Shown in pieces: positions 18,079 through 26,848 of a DNA stretch of 64,000 nt. The DNA is from an uncultured Eubacteriales bacterium. Its GTDB lineage: Bacteria; Bacillota; Clostridia; Peptostreptococcales; Anaerovoracaceae. Each line of letters starts with the position of its first letter. The first letter of the stretch is position 1. The stretch lies in the NCBI GenBank assembly GCA_902786815.1, contig CADADV010000009.1, positions 1 through 64,000 of the forward strand, written 5' to 3'. Both the position numbers and the translations under genes were made by a program. The notes under the pieces are model-generated. The model saw only the letters and a program-made list of their open reading frames with translations. It was not told the origin of the DNA and made no database searches.

Positions 18079-20151
18079 TCATAATTTAGGTGTTTTCTTC
18101 GCAAGCATCTCCATCATCTGATGTTCATATGCCTCTCCCTTAGCTTCGGATCCGTGCACACCTGCTGGATGATACGTTGGAACAACTTCTGCCACTAAAT
18201 CTCGAATTACATCTTCTCGATCCTCATATGCCGCAAGCATTAAATTCTTAAACTGTTGTATAAACTTATCTTCATCAAACTCAATCGGACTTCCGATACT
18301 AATTAACTCGTTAGAAGTCTTCTGAAGGCCCTCTTCATCCATCAACCTTTCTTCATATAGTTTCTCTCCAGGTCTAAGCCCTGTATAAACAATTTTGATA
18401 TCTTCATCTGGTTTTAGCCCGGCAAGCTTGATCATGTTCCTTGCGAGGTCATCGATTTTAACAGGTGTACCCATATCTAAAACAAAGATTTTCCCGTCTC
18501 CACCGAAGGTCGCAGCTGTTAATACCAACGAGGCTGCTTCGGGAATCGTCATAAAATATCTTATTATGTCCGGATGTGTTACGGTTAAGGGTCCGCCTGC
18601 TGCTATCTGTTCCTTAAATCGTGGAATCACAGAGCCATTGCTGCCTAGCACGTTGCCGAATCTAACTGCTACAAATTCTGTTTTTGAGTCATTTGGAAGA
18701 GATATGTACTCGGTGATATTTCTGTTTGTTCCTGTATCCGCATGCAAATCAGGAAGTTCGGAGGCTTTCCCCTCCTCCACTTTTTTCGCAAAGGTCTGTA
18801 CAAGCATTTCACAGAGCCGTTTGCTTGCACCCATGATATTGACTGGATTCACTGCTTTGTCAGTAGATATCAATACAAACTTTTCACTACCATATGCCAT
18901 CGCTGCAAATGCAGTATAATACGTTCCAAGTGCATTATTCTTGATTGCCTCACATGGGCTATCTTCCATCAGCGGAACATGTTTGTGTGCTGCTGCATGA
19001 AATACAATGTCCGGTCTGTATTTTTCATAGACCTCTTTGACTCTTCTGCTGTTGCGAACAGAACCGATAAGAACAACAAGGTCAAGTTCAGGATACTTAT
19101 CAGCTAATTCTAATTTTATTTCGTGAGCATTGTTTTCATAGATATCAAAGATGATCAGTCTTTTTACGACTTTGGTTGAGGCAACCTGACGGCATAACTC
19201 ACTGCCAATACTTCCACCGCCGCCTGTTATGAGAACCGTTTTCCCACTAAGATATTCCCGTAGTTCATGGGAACCCATTTTTACAGGTTCTCTACCAAGT
19301 AGATCTTCCACTTCAACGTTTCGAAGCGAATTGACAGTGACATCTCCCAATGCTAGTTGATACAATCCGGGAAGTGTTTTCAGTTCACAGTCTGTTTCTT
19401 TGCAAATATCGAGAATCTTTTTCCGCTCTGTGCTGGAGACGCTAGGCATAGCCAAATAGATTTTATCGATATCGTAGGTATCGACCGCTTTAAGGATAGA
19501 ATCCCTTCCTCCAATTACCGGGATGCCATCGATATCACGGTTCCATTTATTTGAATTGTCATCGATAAAACAGATGACATTTTCATTGACTTTTCCTGTT
19601 CTGCGGATATCCCTTAATAGTGTGACTCCAGCCGCCCCACTGCCGATAATCATCGCATTATCAATCTTTGTCTGTGGCTTTTTAGAGCGCAGCAGCAAAA
19701 TAAAACGGTAAGAGAAACGAATAAAGGTGCAGAAGAAGAACTGCAGGATGATACCGATGCAATAATAAGATATCGGCATGCGTTGCAGAAACAATGTGAT
19801 CAGAAGAATATGCAGGAACCCCGTAATGGCAGTAGCCAAGGTGATTCGTTCCAATTCTCTGTAACTCGCAAATCTCCAGATGCTCTTGTACAGGCGCAAC
19901 CACCAGAACACAATAATGCAGAGCACAGCATAAAACGGTGCGAACTTAATCCAAGGCCCAAGATACATCTCAGGAATCATGGAAAATCGGAAATCAAAAC
20001 GCAGCAGTAGTGCTGCAAAAAAAGAAAAGGACACCGTAATCAAATCATACAAAATCAGTATGAGCATAATAAAGTGCGCATGTTCCAATCGTTTTCTTTT
20101 GGTTACTTGTCCTTTATTGAAATTCAGTTTTTCTCCGTTATGATTTCTCAT
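18079..20151 (-). CDS. pglF: membrane-anchored nucleotide-sugar 4,6-dehydratase (PglF/WbpM-like)
   Basis: Full-length (690 residues) CapD/PglF/WbpM-type dehydratase. Four N-terminal membrane helices (about residues 25-150) precede a first Rossmann-like region (AMIIGSGAAGVTLLRD) and the catalytic SDR domain with TGGGGSIGSELCRQ and ISTDKAVNPVNIMGASK, where Met again replaces the usual Tyr as in this branch. Produces the UDP-4-keto-6-deoxy-GlcNAc precursor for the 4-amino sugar. Its ATG overlaps the cpsB stop. It sits near where base composition changes from G+C rich to A+T rich. Confidence 0.9.
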   Translation of the reverse strand: MRNHNGEKLNFNKGQVTKRKRLEHAHFIMLILILYDLITVSFSFFAALLLRFDFRFSMIPEMYLGPWIKFAPFYAVLCIIVFWWLRLYKSIWRFASYRELERITLATAITGFLHILLITLFLQRMPISYYCIGIILQFFFCTFIRFSYRFILLLRSKKPQTKIDNAMIIGSGAAGVTLLRDIRRTGKVNENVICFIDDNSNKWNRDIDGIPVIGGRDSILKAVDTYDIDKIYLAMPSVSSTERKKILDICKETDCELKTLPGLYQLALGDVTVNSLRNVEVEDLLGREPVKMGSHELREYLSGKTVLITGGGGSIGSELCRQVASTKVVKRLIIFDIYENNAHEIKLELADKYPELDLVVLIGSVRNSRRVKEVYEKYRPDIVFHAAAHKHVPLMEDSPCEAIKNNALGTYYTAFAAMAYGSEKFVLISTDKAVNPVNIMGASKRLCEMLVQTFAKKVEEGKASELPDLHADTGTNRNITEYISLPNDSKTEFVAVRFGNVLGSNGSVIPRFKEQIAAGGPLTVTHPDIIRYFMTIPEAASLVLTAATFGGDGKIFVLDMGTPVKIDDLARNMIKLAGLKPDEDIKIVYTGLRPGEKLYEERLMDEEGLQKTSNELISIGSPIEFDEDKFIQQFKNLMLAAYEDREDVIRDLVAEVVPTYHPAGVHGSEAKGEAYEHQMMEMLAKKTPKL

Positions 20152-20864
20152 AGCATCTTATTAATATAGTAATCGAACTTTTCTAATCTCTCTATTCCCT
20201 GTTTCTTCTTGATCACCGCCCTTGCTTTTGCCAGATTCGGTGCTCTGTCGCTCATGTTATGACAGTCACTGCCGAGGATGATATCCTCATGCTCTGCGAG
20301 CAGCCGCAGGCTCAGCTTATGCTCCTTGTTCGGCCGCAGGAAGGATCCTGCGTCGATAAAGGACTCCCCGTTGAGCTGTATGGTCAGCGGCAGTGCGAGG
20401 ATCCTGTTCCAGGTATCCTTGTCCTTCTGGAATCGCTCGTAGCGTTCCACGTGGGCGAGCACGATACTCAAACCGCGCCGCTGGATCATATACTCCACTG
20501 CTTTCACCATTTCATCGGTCCACTGCTCGAAAGGCATCTCCAGTAGGAGCAGATTCGTTCCTTCGATGCAGAGCTCCGGCAGGAGCTCCGCCCGTTCCAT
20601 ACCGCGGAAGTAATAGACCTCCGCACCGGCGATAATGAGAGGCAAATCTGGCAGCTTGGCCAGTTCCTGCCGGACATCTTCCAGCGCGCGATTTCTCCGC
20701 TCCAGAAAGAACTCCACCGACCTTCTGTGGGCATAGAAATGCGGGGTAGCACAGATATGGGACACGCCCTGGTCCCGCTCTGCCTCAAGCATGCGGATCG
20801 TCATGTCCATGTCTCTGCTGCCGTCGTCGATTCCCGGCAGTATGTGCGTGTGAAAATCAATCAA
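20148..20864 (-). CDS. cpsB: CpsB-type tyrosine-protein phosphatase (PHP fold)
   Basis: Manganese-dependent phosphotyrosine phosphatase that acts on the capsule kinase CpsD. The PHP metal motifs are clear: DFHTHILPGIDDGS at the start, CATPHFYAHRR, GAEVYY, VLAHVERYE and LGSDCHNM near the end. 238 residues is normal. In Streptococcus capsule operons cpsB lies beside cpsC and cpsD; here a small secreted-protein gene separates them. Coupled to the dehydratase by a 4-nt overlap. Confidence 0.9.
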   Translation of the reverse strand: MIDFHTHILPGIDDGSRDMDMTIRMLEAERDQGVSHICATPHFYAHRRSVEFFLERRNRALEDVRQELAKLPDLPLIIAGAEVYYFRGMERAELLPELCIEGTNLLLLEMPFEQWTDEMVKAVEYMIQRRGLSIVLAHVERYERFQKDKDTWNRILALPLTIQLNGESFIDAGSFLRPNKEHKLSLRLLAEHEDIILGSDCHNMSDRAPNLAKARAVIKKKQGIERLEKFDYYINKML

Positions 20865-20898
20865 AATTATGAATTCTCTTTCTCTTTAAAGGTGACTT

Positions 20899-20934
20899 AA
20901 ACCGCGGAGACAGTTCTCACCGCCCCCGCGGTTT
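20899..20934 (-). terminator. hairpin between the secreted-protein gene and cpsB
   Basis: A 9-bp perfect stem AAACCGCGG/CCGCGGTTT with an 18-nt loop lies between the two genes. The downstream T run on the minus strand is short (TTT), so this is at most a partial terminator that could lower expression of the capsule sugar genes relative to the regulatory genes. Confidence 0.45.
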
Positions 20935-20972
20935 CAGTTGTACAACTGCTCAATTCTGAGCGTTTCGGCATA

Positions 20973-21599
20973 CTACTTGACCTTTACTGATCTGACATTG
21001 CATACGCCTCCAAGGTATCCGCTCTTCACGGCACGAACCTTGTAGTACCATTTGCCTTTCTTCAGCTTCTTGATCACAGTGCTGGTCTTAGAACCGCCTT
21101 TCACGTACTTGGACTTCCAGGTCTTCTTGTCCTTTGAGTACAGGACCTGATATCCCGTTGCTCCTTTGACTTTCTTCCACTTGATCGTGGCTTTCTTCTT
21201 GCCTGCTTTAGCCTTCTTGACCGTGATGGTCTTCATCCAGCGCTTTGTGTAGGTCATGCCCTTGACTGCTGACTTCTTGCCGATCGTCTTGCCGTCCTTC
21301 GCAACTGCTGCAATTGAAATAGTATACTTTGAACCTGCTTTGATTCCTGTCAGTGTGCAGCTGGTGGTCTTCACAGTCTTGACCAGTTTCCCGTTCTTAT
21401 AGACTTTGTATGCTGAAGCACCCTTTGCTGCCTTCCAAGTGATCTTAACAGACTTCTTACCGTAATTTTCAACTGACTTCACACTCTTGACGACTCCAAC
21501 CTGGCTGCTGCTAGTCGCAAAAACGCCCGCTCCGGAAGACAGGATCATTGCTGCAGCAATCATGAATACAACCATCTTCCGTACAAAATGCTTGCCCAT
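20973..21599 (-). CDS. secreted Fn3-like repeat protein in the capsule operon
   Basis: 208 residues with an N-terminal signal peptide (basic RKMV, hydrophobic core, cleavage near VFATS) followed by two fibronectin type III-like modules very rich in Lys and aromatic residues: VKITWKAAKGASAYKVYKNGK and KATIKWKKVKGATGYQV. There is no sortase motif or membrane anchor, so it is probably secreted or held by charge. Modules of the same style occur in the protein at 57027-58838. It lies between cpsD and cpsB, an unusual place. Role unknown; binding of the acidic capsule by its cationic surface is only a guess. Confidence 0.7.
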   Translation of the reverse strand: MGKHFVRKMVVFMIAAAMILSSGAGVFATSSSQVGVVKSVKSVENYGKKSVKITWKAAKGASAYKVYKNGKLVKTVKTTSCTLTGIKAGSKYTISIAAVAKDGKTIGKKSAVKGMTYTKRWMKTITVKKAKAGKKKATIKWKKVKGATGYQVLYSKDKKTWKSKYVKGGSKTSTVIKKLKKGKWYYKVRAVKSGYLGGVCNVRSVKVK

Positions 21600-21660
21600 T
21601 GGTCTTCTCCTCCTTTCCTCGAAAATTTTATATAGTCAGCGACCCCCGGGGACCGCGGAA

Positions 21661-22416
21661 CTATCTGTCACCATTTCCGTAATAATAATCGGAATAATAT
21701 TTGCCATAGTGGCCGTACTTGCCGTATTTACCGTATTTTCCGTATCCGCCCTTGCTCTCATCGACCCGGTTGAGGACGATGCCCAGCAGAGGACATCCGG
21801 CACGCTCCAGCTGGTGGACGGATTCCCGGACGACGCCCTTCGGCGTTGCCGTGCTCCGCACGCAGAGGATGGCGCCGTCACACATGTTGCCGATCCGTTC
21901 TCCGTCGGAGACGATGCCCAGCGGCGGAGCGTCCACGAAGACGTAGCGGTACCGCTTCGCCAGCGCCTCGAGCAATACTTCAAACTTGCTCGTCTCCAGA
22001 AGCAATGAGGGGTTGATGACATTCTCCACATTGGGGATCAAGTCTCCGTAGCCGTACTTGGTGTGCACGAGCACCTCATCGATCTGGGCGTTCCCGGCCA
22101 GATAGTGGGTCGTGCCTTTCATCTCCCTGCCGTCTTCCCGCTTGATATCATACTTGGCGACGAGATTGGAATTTCTCATATCCGCGTCGACCAGGATGGT
22201 CTTCTCACCGGCTTCCGCCATCTGATTCCACAGATGCATCGCCAGAAAGGACTTGCCTTCGTTCGGCTCGGAGCTGATGATCATGATCCTGCGCACATCG
22301 CTTCCGAGGAAGGAGATGTTGATACGCAGGCGGTTGACGGCCTCCTGCACTGAATAAGGCAGCTGCGGCGTCTGACCGAATTCTATGTTGTTGTTTCTAT
22401 AACGAAAGTCTTGCAT
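21661..22416 (-). CDS. cpsD: capsule tyrosine kinase (BY-kinase, CpsD/CapB)
   Basis: Cytoplasmic bacterial tyrosine kinase that works with the membrane adaptor CpsC. Walker A SSEPNEGKSFLA, Walker A' TILVDADMRNS and Walker B YVFVDAPPLG are all present. The C-terminus is an autophosphorylation tail with many Tyr residues spaced by Gly and Lys (GGYGKYGKYGKYGHYGKY and on to the end), more Tyr-rich than in typical streptococcal CpsD. Dephosphorylated by CpsB. Located 5 nt after cpsC. Confidence 0.93.
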   Translation of the reverse strand: MQDFRYRNNNIEFGQTPQLPYSVQEAVNRLRINISFLGSDVRRIMIISSEPNEGKSFLAMHLWNQMAEAGEKTILVDADMRNSNLVAKYDIKREDGREMKGTTHYLAGNAQIDEVLVHTKYGYGDLIPNVENVINPSLLLETSKFEVLLEALAKRYRYVFVDAPPLGIVSDGERIGNMCDGAILCVRSTATPKGVVRESVHQLERAGCPLLGIVLNRVDESKGGYGKYGKYGKYGHYGKYYSDYYYGNGDR

Positions 22417-22421
22417 AGTTC

Positions 22422-23219
22422 TTATTTACCCTTGCGTTTGCTTTTGCCTTTGCGTTTGATGAAACCGAAACGCTTGCGTTTGACCTTGTCTTCGGTGGAT
22501 TCGAGGCCCTCGATCTTGCCTTCCGGGATGGTCGTGAGCGGCATGACGCCGAATTCTCGTTCCACATCTTCCGCAGTCTTGAGGGTATCATCCATGAGGA
22601 ACTCTACTGTGAGGATGGCGAGGACCAAAAGCATCAGCAGCAGTGCACCGATCAATGTGTTCTTGGTCAGGCTCGGGGAGCTCTTGTTGACCGGCACGAT
22701 AGCGTACTCTGCGATGTGCGGTTCCGGCGTCTCCATGAGCTTCGGAAGCTCGCTGACGCCCTTGTCCGCCAAAGCGTTGGCGATCTCCATGGCTTCATGC
22801 GGATCCTCGCTTGTCACATTGATCACGATGATTCTGGTATCCGTGACGACCGAGAGGTTCAGCATCCCCACCAGCTGGTTATAGCTGTAGGGTAGATTTT
22901 GCTCCTGAATCACGTCTTCCACGATCGGGCGGGTCTTCAGCAGTTCCACGTAGTCGCTGGACAGGGACTGTCCAATGCTGAAGTCCGTCAGGTCAACCAC
23001 TGACTGGGAGCTGGAGCTGACCATGTACATCTTTGATGTCGCCGTGTACTTCGGCGTGATCACAAACATTGTGATCAGCCCGGCGATCAGCGCGCCTATG
23101 ATAAAAGCTGAGATGATCCACCATTTCTTGGCCATAAAGTGGCCAAAGAGTTCCAGCAGGTCGATCTCCATCTCTTCTGTTCGTTTGTTCTTCAGTTCGA
23201 TATCCGCGTTTTGGTTCAT
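22422..23219 (-). CDS. cpsC: chain-length determinant / kinase activator (CpsC, Wzz-like)
   Basis: Membrane protein with two transmembrane helices (about residues 33-55 and 192-212) flanking an extracellular Wzz-type domain that includes YTATSKMYMVSSSSQ and the proline-containing second helix. The cytosolic tail is very basic (KVKRKRFGFIKRKGKSK) and should contact CpsD. CpsC sets polymer length and activates the kinase. Placed between the LCP gene and cpsD, the usual Gram-positive order. Confidence 0.9.
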   Translation of the reverse strand: MNQNADIELKNKRTEEMEIDLLELFGHFMAKKWWIISAFIIGALIAGLITMFVITPKYTATSKMYMVSSSSQSVVDLTDFSIGQSLSSDYVELLKTRPIVEDVIQEQNLPYSYNQLVGMLNLSVVTDTRIIVINVTSEDPHEAMEIANALADKGVSELPKLMETPEPHIAEYAIVPVNKSSPSLTKNTLIGALLLMLLVLAILTVEFLMDDTLKTAEDVEREFGVMPLTTIPEGKIEGLESTEDKVKRKRFGFIKRKGKSKRKGK

Positions 23220-23249
23220 TCTGTATATGATCCTTAGTGTTTGATCTTC

Positions 23250-24302
23250 TTATTCTTCGTCTTCTTCGCCGTAATCTTCCGGGGCTTCTTTCAGGTTCAT
23301 GATTGTCTGGAGACACCGGAGGATGGAGTTGTCATCCACATAGAACTCCTCATGCTTTTTGCCGTCCCCAAGGGTATCATGCACCTTCACCTTACCGGTG
23401 AACTTCAGGATGCCCTGGCCTTCGTACTCGGTCAGCTGCTTGGTGAGCTTGGAAAAGTTCTTCGTCGAATCTCCTGAGTAGACCTTGCCCTTCAGCTGTT
23501 CGTACAGGTTGTTCAGATATTCCGGGTTCTCCCGAGCCTGGTTCATGACCAGGTTGTACACCTTCTGCATGTACTGGGTCTGGCGTGCCATACGCTCTGC
23601 ATTGGTTCCCTTGCCGACGCCTGAGCGGGCCCGGACGAACTTCTCGGCTTGCTCGTCTGTCAGCAGAACGGTCGCGCCTTCCTTGAAGGCCGGATCGACT
23701 TTGGTCAGATCCGTCTGGATGTCGACCTCCACACCGCCGATGGCGTGGTTCACAGCGCCGATGTTGGTCATTTCCAACGAGTAGGTGTTGTCGATGTCCA
23801 GATCGCCCAGCAAGGTCGTTACTGCAGCTGTCGTGTAGTCGTTCCGGTCTTGCTGCGTCTTTCCGTACCAGTGGGAGATACAGATCTGCATCGTCTCGAT
23901 GGAAGCGTCATTTCCTTCCTCATCCGGTACTGCCATCTCCACCATGGTGTTCCGGTCGATCTGCAGGAAGCCGAACTTCTCTGTCGTGTTGTCCACCAGC
24001 AGGAGTGTGATGAAGTCTGCCAGCTCGCCGCTGAACATTTCACCCAGATCCTCGCCGCCGGTGTCTGTGCCGATCAGCAGGTAAGTATCGATGTTGTCAT
24101 GGGAAATGTAGAGCTTGTCTTTGAGGCTGAGTTCCGTTACCTCAGGTTCACCGTCGCCCCATTCGCCGGAATCGCCGAACTGCACATCCTTCAGACCCAT
24201 CCGTTCTGCTGCGTACAGTCCCACCCCGAACAGCACAATGGCTGCCACGGCGATGACGATGCCTATGATGATTTTTCTTTTCGCGTTACGGTTGCTCCTC
24301 AT
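23250..24302 (-). CDS. LytR-CpsA-Psr (LCP) family protein
   Basis: LCP enzymes transfer capsule or other glycopolymers from the lipid carrier to peptidoglycan. One N-terminal transmembrane helix (residues 11-31), then the LCP domain with LLIGTDTGG, FLQIDRNTMVEM (catalytic-type Asp-Arg), GAVNHAIGGVEVDI and ARSGVGKGTNAERMARQTQYM, where conserved Arg residues bind the lipid pyrophosphate. First gene of the capsule operon and the probable final step of capsule attachment. Confidence 0.9.
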   Translation of the reverse strand: MRSNRNAKRKIIIGIVIAVAAIVLFGVGLYAAERMGLKDVQFGDSGEWGDGEPEVTELSLKDKLYISHDNIDTYLLIGTDTGGEDLGEMFSGELADFITLLLVDNTTEKFGFLQIDRNTMVEMAVPDEEGNDASIETMQICISHWYGKTQQDRNDYTTAAVTTLLGDLDIDNTYSLEMTNIGAVNHAIGGVEVDIQTDLTKVDPAFKEGATVLLTDEQAEKFVRARSGVGKGTNAERMARQTQYMQKVYNLVMNQARENPEYLNNLYEQLKGKVYSGDSTKNFSKLTKQLTEYEGQGILKFTGKVKVHDTLGDGKKHEEFYVDDNSILRCLQTIMNLKEAPEDYGEEDEE

Positions 24303-24551
24303 ACTCTCCTATAACTGTTATCTGTATCCGATGTTTTCCCACTATAGCGTACAGAAACCCTATGGACTTCCAGTAGCGCAAAAAAACAAACAGCTGCCTA
24401 GTCCCCGCAAAACTGTTGGCTTGAATTATTTGCCTATATATTTACCCTATATATATGTAGGTTATGTAGTTCAAATGCTAGTGCATATAGTATACATCAA
24501 GTTCAGGCAAAAAGATATTGCAAAATTGAATAATTGTGTAACTTTTTTGCA
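24303..24551 (-). promoter_or_regulatory. leader and probable promoter region of the capsule operon
   Basis: About 250 bp without a gene, markedly A+T rich. It must hold the promoter for the minus-strand capsule operon because a terminator closes the preceding gene. Candidate boxes on the minus strand are TATACT near 24494 and a TTGAAC/TATAGG pair 17 nt apart near 24450-24480, neither convincing. The near-palindrome around CCTATATAT...ATATATGTAGG (24435-24465) could be an operator. The leader before the LCP gene is over 100 nt. Confidence 0.4.
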
Positions 24552-24595
24552 CAAAAAAAGTATTGCATATATTTTGTGTTTTCATGCAATACTTT
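24552..24595 (-). terminator. rho-independent terminator of the YARHG-protein gene
   Basis: Perfect 12-bp stem AAAGTATTGCAT/ATGCAATACTTT with a 15-nt loop, followed on the minus strand by an uninterrupted T run. It lies about 25 nt after the stop of the gene ending at 24621 and insulates the capsule operon from it. Confidence 0.85.
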
Positions 24596-24620
24596 ACAGT
24601 ATATCTAGTGTTAGATCCTA

Positions 24621-26051
24621 TCAGTCGTCATCATCGGAATCGTCTTTTTCTTTCGCATTATTGTCTTTTTCAGGCTTTTCCTTCGTTGATTTCTCTTTTT
24701 CGGCACTTTCTTGTTCTGCTTTTTCCTTCGCCGCTTCCTCCTCGGCGGCCTTTGCTTCAGCTTCCTTGAGCTCATCTCTGTAGCTGATCAGCAGGTTGAG
24801 ATTGGCCTTTTCATTTTTGTTGAGCCAGTCGTTGTCGAACTTTTCCGGCTTGTACATCGGTACATACCAGTCGAAGCCGCGGAAGAGTTTGTTGTACTTC
24901 TCATCTCCGAAGATGTACCCGTGGCGGGCGTAGATCTCGTTGATGGCTTGCTGGACCTGGCTGATGTTGCCGTTGGTGCTGAAGACCACGTCCGCATGGC
25001 TGAGCTTGGTCCGGTCGCTTTCCGGGAGGATGAAGTCATCGTAGTAGGCATGATAGGCGTTGGGATCGTAGGCGAGGTCCTTGCCGATCTCGAGGCCTTC
25101 GACTTCGAAAGTCGCAGTCCGAGCGTGCACGATCAGCTCATATTCCTCCGCCAGGGCCTTATTGTAGTCGACGGTGATGGTGACGGTATCGCCGTTGGAC
25201 AGCTTCTTCGTCTTGTCCGGCGTATAGGTGACTGTGTCCAGGACCTCGCGGAATTTCTTTTTGTCCACATCGAACTCTACCGTCCTGAGCCACTCATCTT
25301 CTTTGGCGCTGTCGATCTGCGGCATGAGGGCCATCTCGCCGAAGTCGTTGTATCCGATGATCTTCGGCTGGACCATCAGTGCGTTCAAGTCGACCTCGTA
25401 GGTCTTATCTGCACCAAAGAGGAAATATGCACCGCCTGCGATGGCTGCCGCCAGGAAGATCAGTGCTATGACGATGAGCAGACAGGAGCCTTTCTTCTTG
25501 GGTTTGGATTTTTGTTTGGTTTTTGTGTTGGCGTTTGGCTGCGGGGTCTCGGCAGAATCTTGTGCTGCGTCCTCCTGCAGGCCCCCGGCGTCCTCCTGCG
25601 GCTGCTCGGGATCGGGTGCAGTGACCGTCCCTGCGTCGGACAGGGCTCCGCCCGCCCGGGTCAGGATCAGTTCCGCCTGGGTCATCTCGTGATCGGAGGC
25701 CTTTGCTTCATAAGCTTCCGCTTCTGCTTTCGCAGCTGCTTCGGCCGCAAGGGCTGCCTCCATCTGGTCCGCACGGATGAAATCGCTCGCCCACTTCAGA
25801 TGGTTCTCATCCGGCAGGGCTTCGAGGGCACTATAACTGTACTCCGGCTTCTTGCCTGTCTCCGGATCCAGGTCCGCGTCGGGATTGTAGTAGAAGCCCC
25901 ACTCTGTGTAGCTGCGGATCGCCTCCGTGGCTACATCTGTCCCGATTTTGGTCATGGTAAAGACAGGTGGTACGTGTAACACCTTCTTGCCGCAGTAATT
26001 ACAGTATTCTGCGTTGTTATCAATCTGTTGTCCGCAGTATTTACAGATCAT
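24621..26051 (-). CDS. membrane protein with N-terminal zinc ribbon and C-terminal YARHG domain
   Basis: Begins with a double-CxxC zinc ribbon (ICKYCGQQ and YCNYCGKK), followed by an Ala/Glu-rich linker, a basic stretch (KSKPKKKG) and one transmembrane helix, then an extracellular region ending in a YARHG domain (NEIYARHGYIF, with the downstream WY and LN motifs) and a charged Lys/Glu/Asp-rich tail. YARHG domains occur in surface proteins of Clostridia; function unknown. Start at 26051 places the first Cys at residue 3; no good ribosome site is seen there or at 26084. Confidence 0.75.
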   Translation of the reverse strand: MICKYCGQQIDNNAEYCNYCGKKVLHVPPVFTMTKIGTDVATEAIRSYTEWGFYYNPDADLDPETGKKPEYSYSALEALPDENHLKWASDFIRADQMEAALAAEAAAKAEAEAYEAKASDHEMTQAELILTRAGGALSDAGTVTAPDPEQPQEDAGGLQEDAAQDSAETPQPNANTKTKQKSKPKKKGSCLLIVIALIFLAAAIAGGAYFLFGADKTYEVDLNALMVQPKIIGYNDFGEMALMPQIDSAKEDEWLRTVEFDVDKKKFREVLDTVTYTPDKTKKLSNGDTVTITVDYNKALAEEYELIVHARTATFEVEGLEIGKDLAYDPNAYHAYYDDFILPESDRTKLSHADVVFSTNGNISQVQQAINEIYARHGYIFGDEKYNKLFRGFDWYVPMYKPEKFDNDWLNKNEKANLNLLISYRDELKEAEAKAAEEEAAKEKAEQESAEKEKSTKEKPEKDNNAKEKDDSDDDD

Positions 26052-26200
26052 GATCGCATCACAGTATCGCGGTCCATGCTGCACCGTTGCAGCACGCCGC
26101 TACTCTCCCATATAGGATTTTATCATGTTGGAAAGTCAATTATGGGATGCTTAAGGAATTTTAAGAATCGTTGGGTGTGGGTCTTGGTTTGGTTGCCGAC

Positions 26201-26848
26201 TTACTCCCAAAGATAATTGATGACTTTTTTTCTGGTGCGCTGGAGGGCGTTGTCCACGGATTTGGGGCTTTTGCCCAGGCGCTCTGCGATCTGCCCGGAG
26301 GTGAAGCCCTTGGTGTATTCGCTGAGGACCTTCATTTCCAGGTCGCTGAAGATGTTGTCGCCGTTGTTGAGAATGTAGTAGGCGACGTCTTTGATGACGA
26401 GGAGCTCGTCGGGGCTGTCGGCCGGCGCTGTGCCGAGGGTGTCGCCGAGAGTGATTTCTGAGTTCTCCCCTGCGCCCTGCGGCGCGTTTGCGTCGGTGAG
26501 GGGCTTATTGAGGGAAATGGATGTGTTGAGAGGTTTATGCTTCACGCGGTCCGCACTGCGGATGGCGCTGATGATCTGATTCGTGACGCAGCGTTCGGCA
26601 TAGGTGCCGAAGGTCGCGTTCTTGTCGGCATCATAAGTACGCACGGCCTTGAGCAGGCCGATCATGCCCTCCTGGACCACGTCTTCCGCATCCGCGCCGG
26701 CCATGAAGTAGGCACGGGCTTTTTTGTAGACGATGCCGGAGTACTTCCGGATGAGAGTCTCCTCTGCGAGAGAGTCTCCCGCCTGGGCTTCCGCCGCCAG
26801 CTGAATCTCCGGATTCTCTATGGAGTTGATGAGTTCTTTTTTAAGCAT
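26201..26848 (-). CDS. sigH: RNA polymerase sigma factor SigH (Spo0H-like)
   Basis: Sigma-70 family factor of 215 residues with region 2 (EDVVQEGMIGLLKAVRTYDADKNATFGTYAERCVTNQI) and region 4 (TSGQIAERLGKSPKSVDNALQRTRKK). The order cysS, mini-RNase III, rlmB, sigH matches the B. subtilis yac-sigH region, where SigH drives early sporulation or competence genes. Here rae1 is missing between rlmB and sigH and rpmG-secE-nusG do not follow. The start codon overlaps the rlmB stop (TAATG). Confidence 0.9.
   Translation of the reverse strand: MLKKELINSIENPEIQLAAEAQAGDSLAEETLIRKYSGIVYKKARAYFMAGADAEDVVQEGMIGLLKAVRTYDADKNATFGTYAERCVTNQIISAIRSADRVKHKPLNTSISLNKPLTDANAPQGAGENSEITLGDTLGTAPADSPDELLVIKDVAYYILNNGDNIFSDLEMKVLSEYTKGFTSGQIAERLGKSPKSVDNALQRTRKKVINYLWE

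Noticed and set aside
24711..25979. 422-codon open frame opposite the YARHG gene
   Set aside because: Zinc-ribbon and YARHG motifs and a proper terminator belong to the minus strand.
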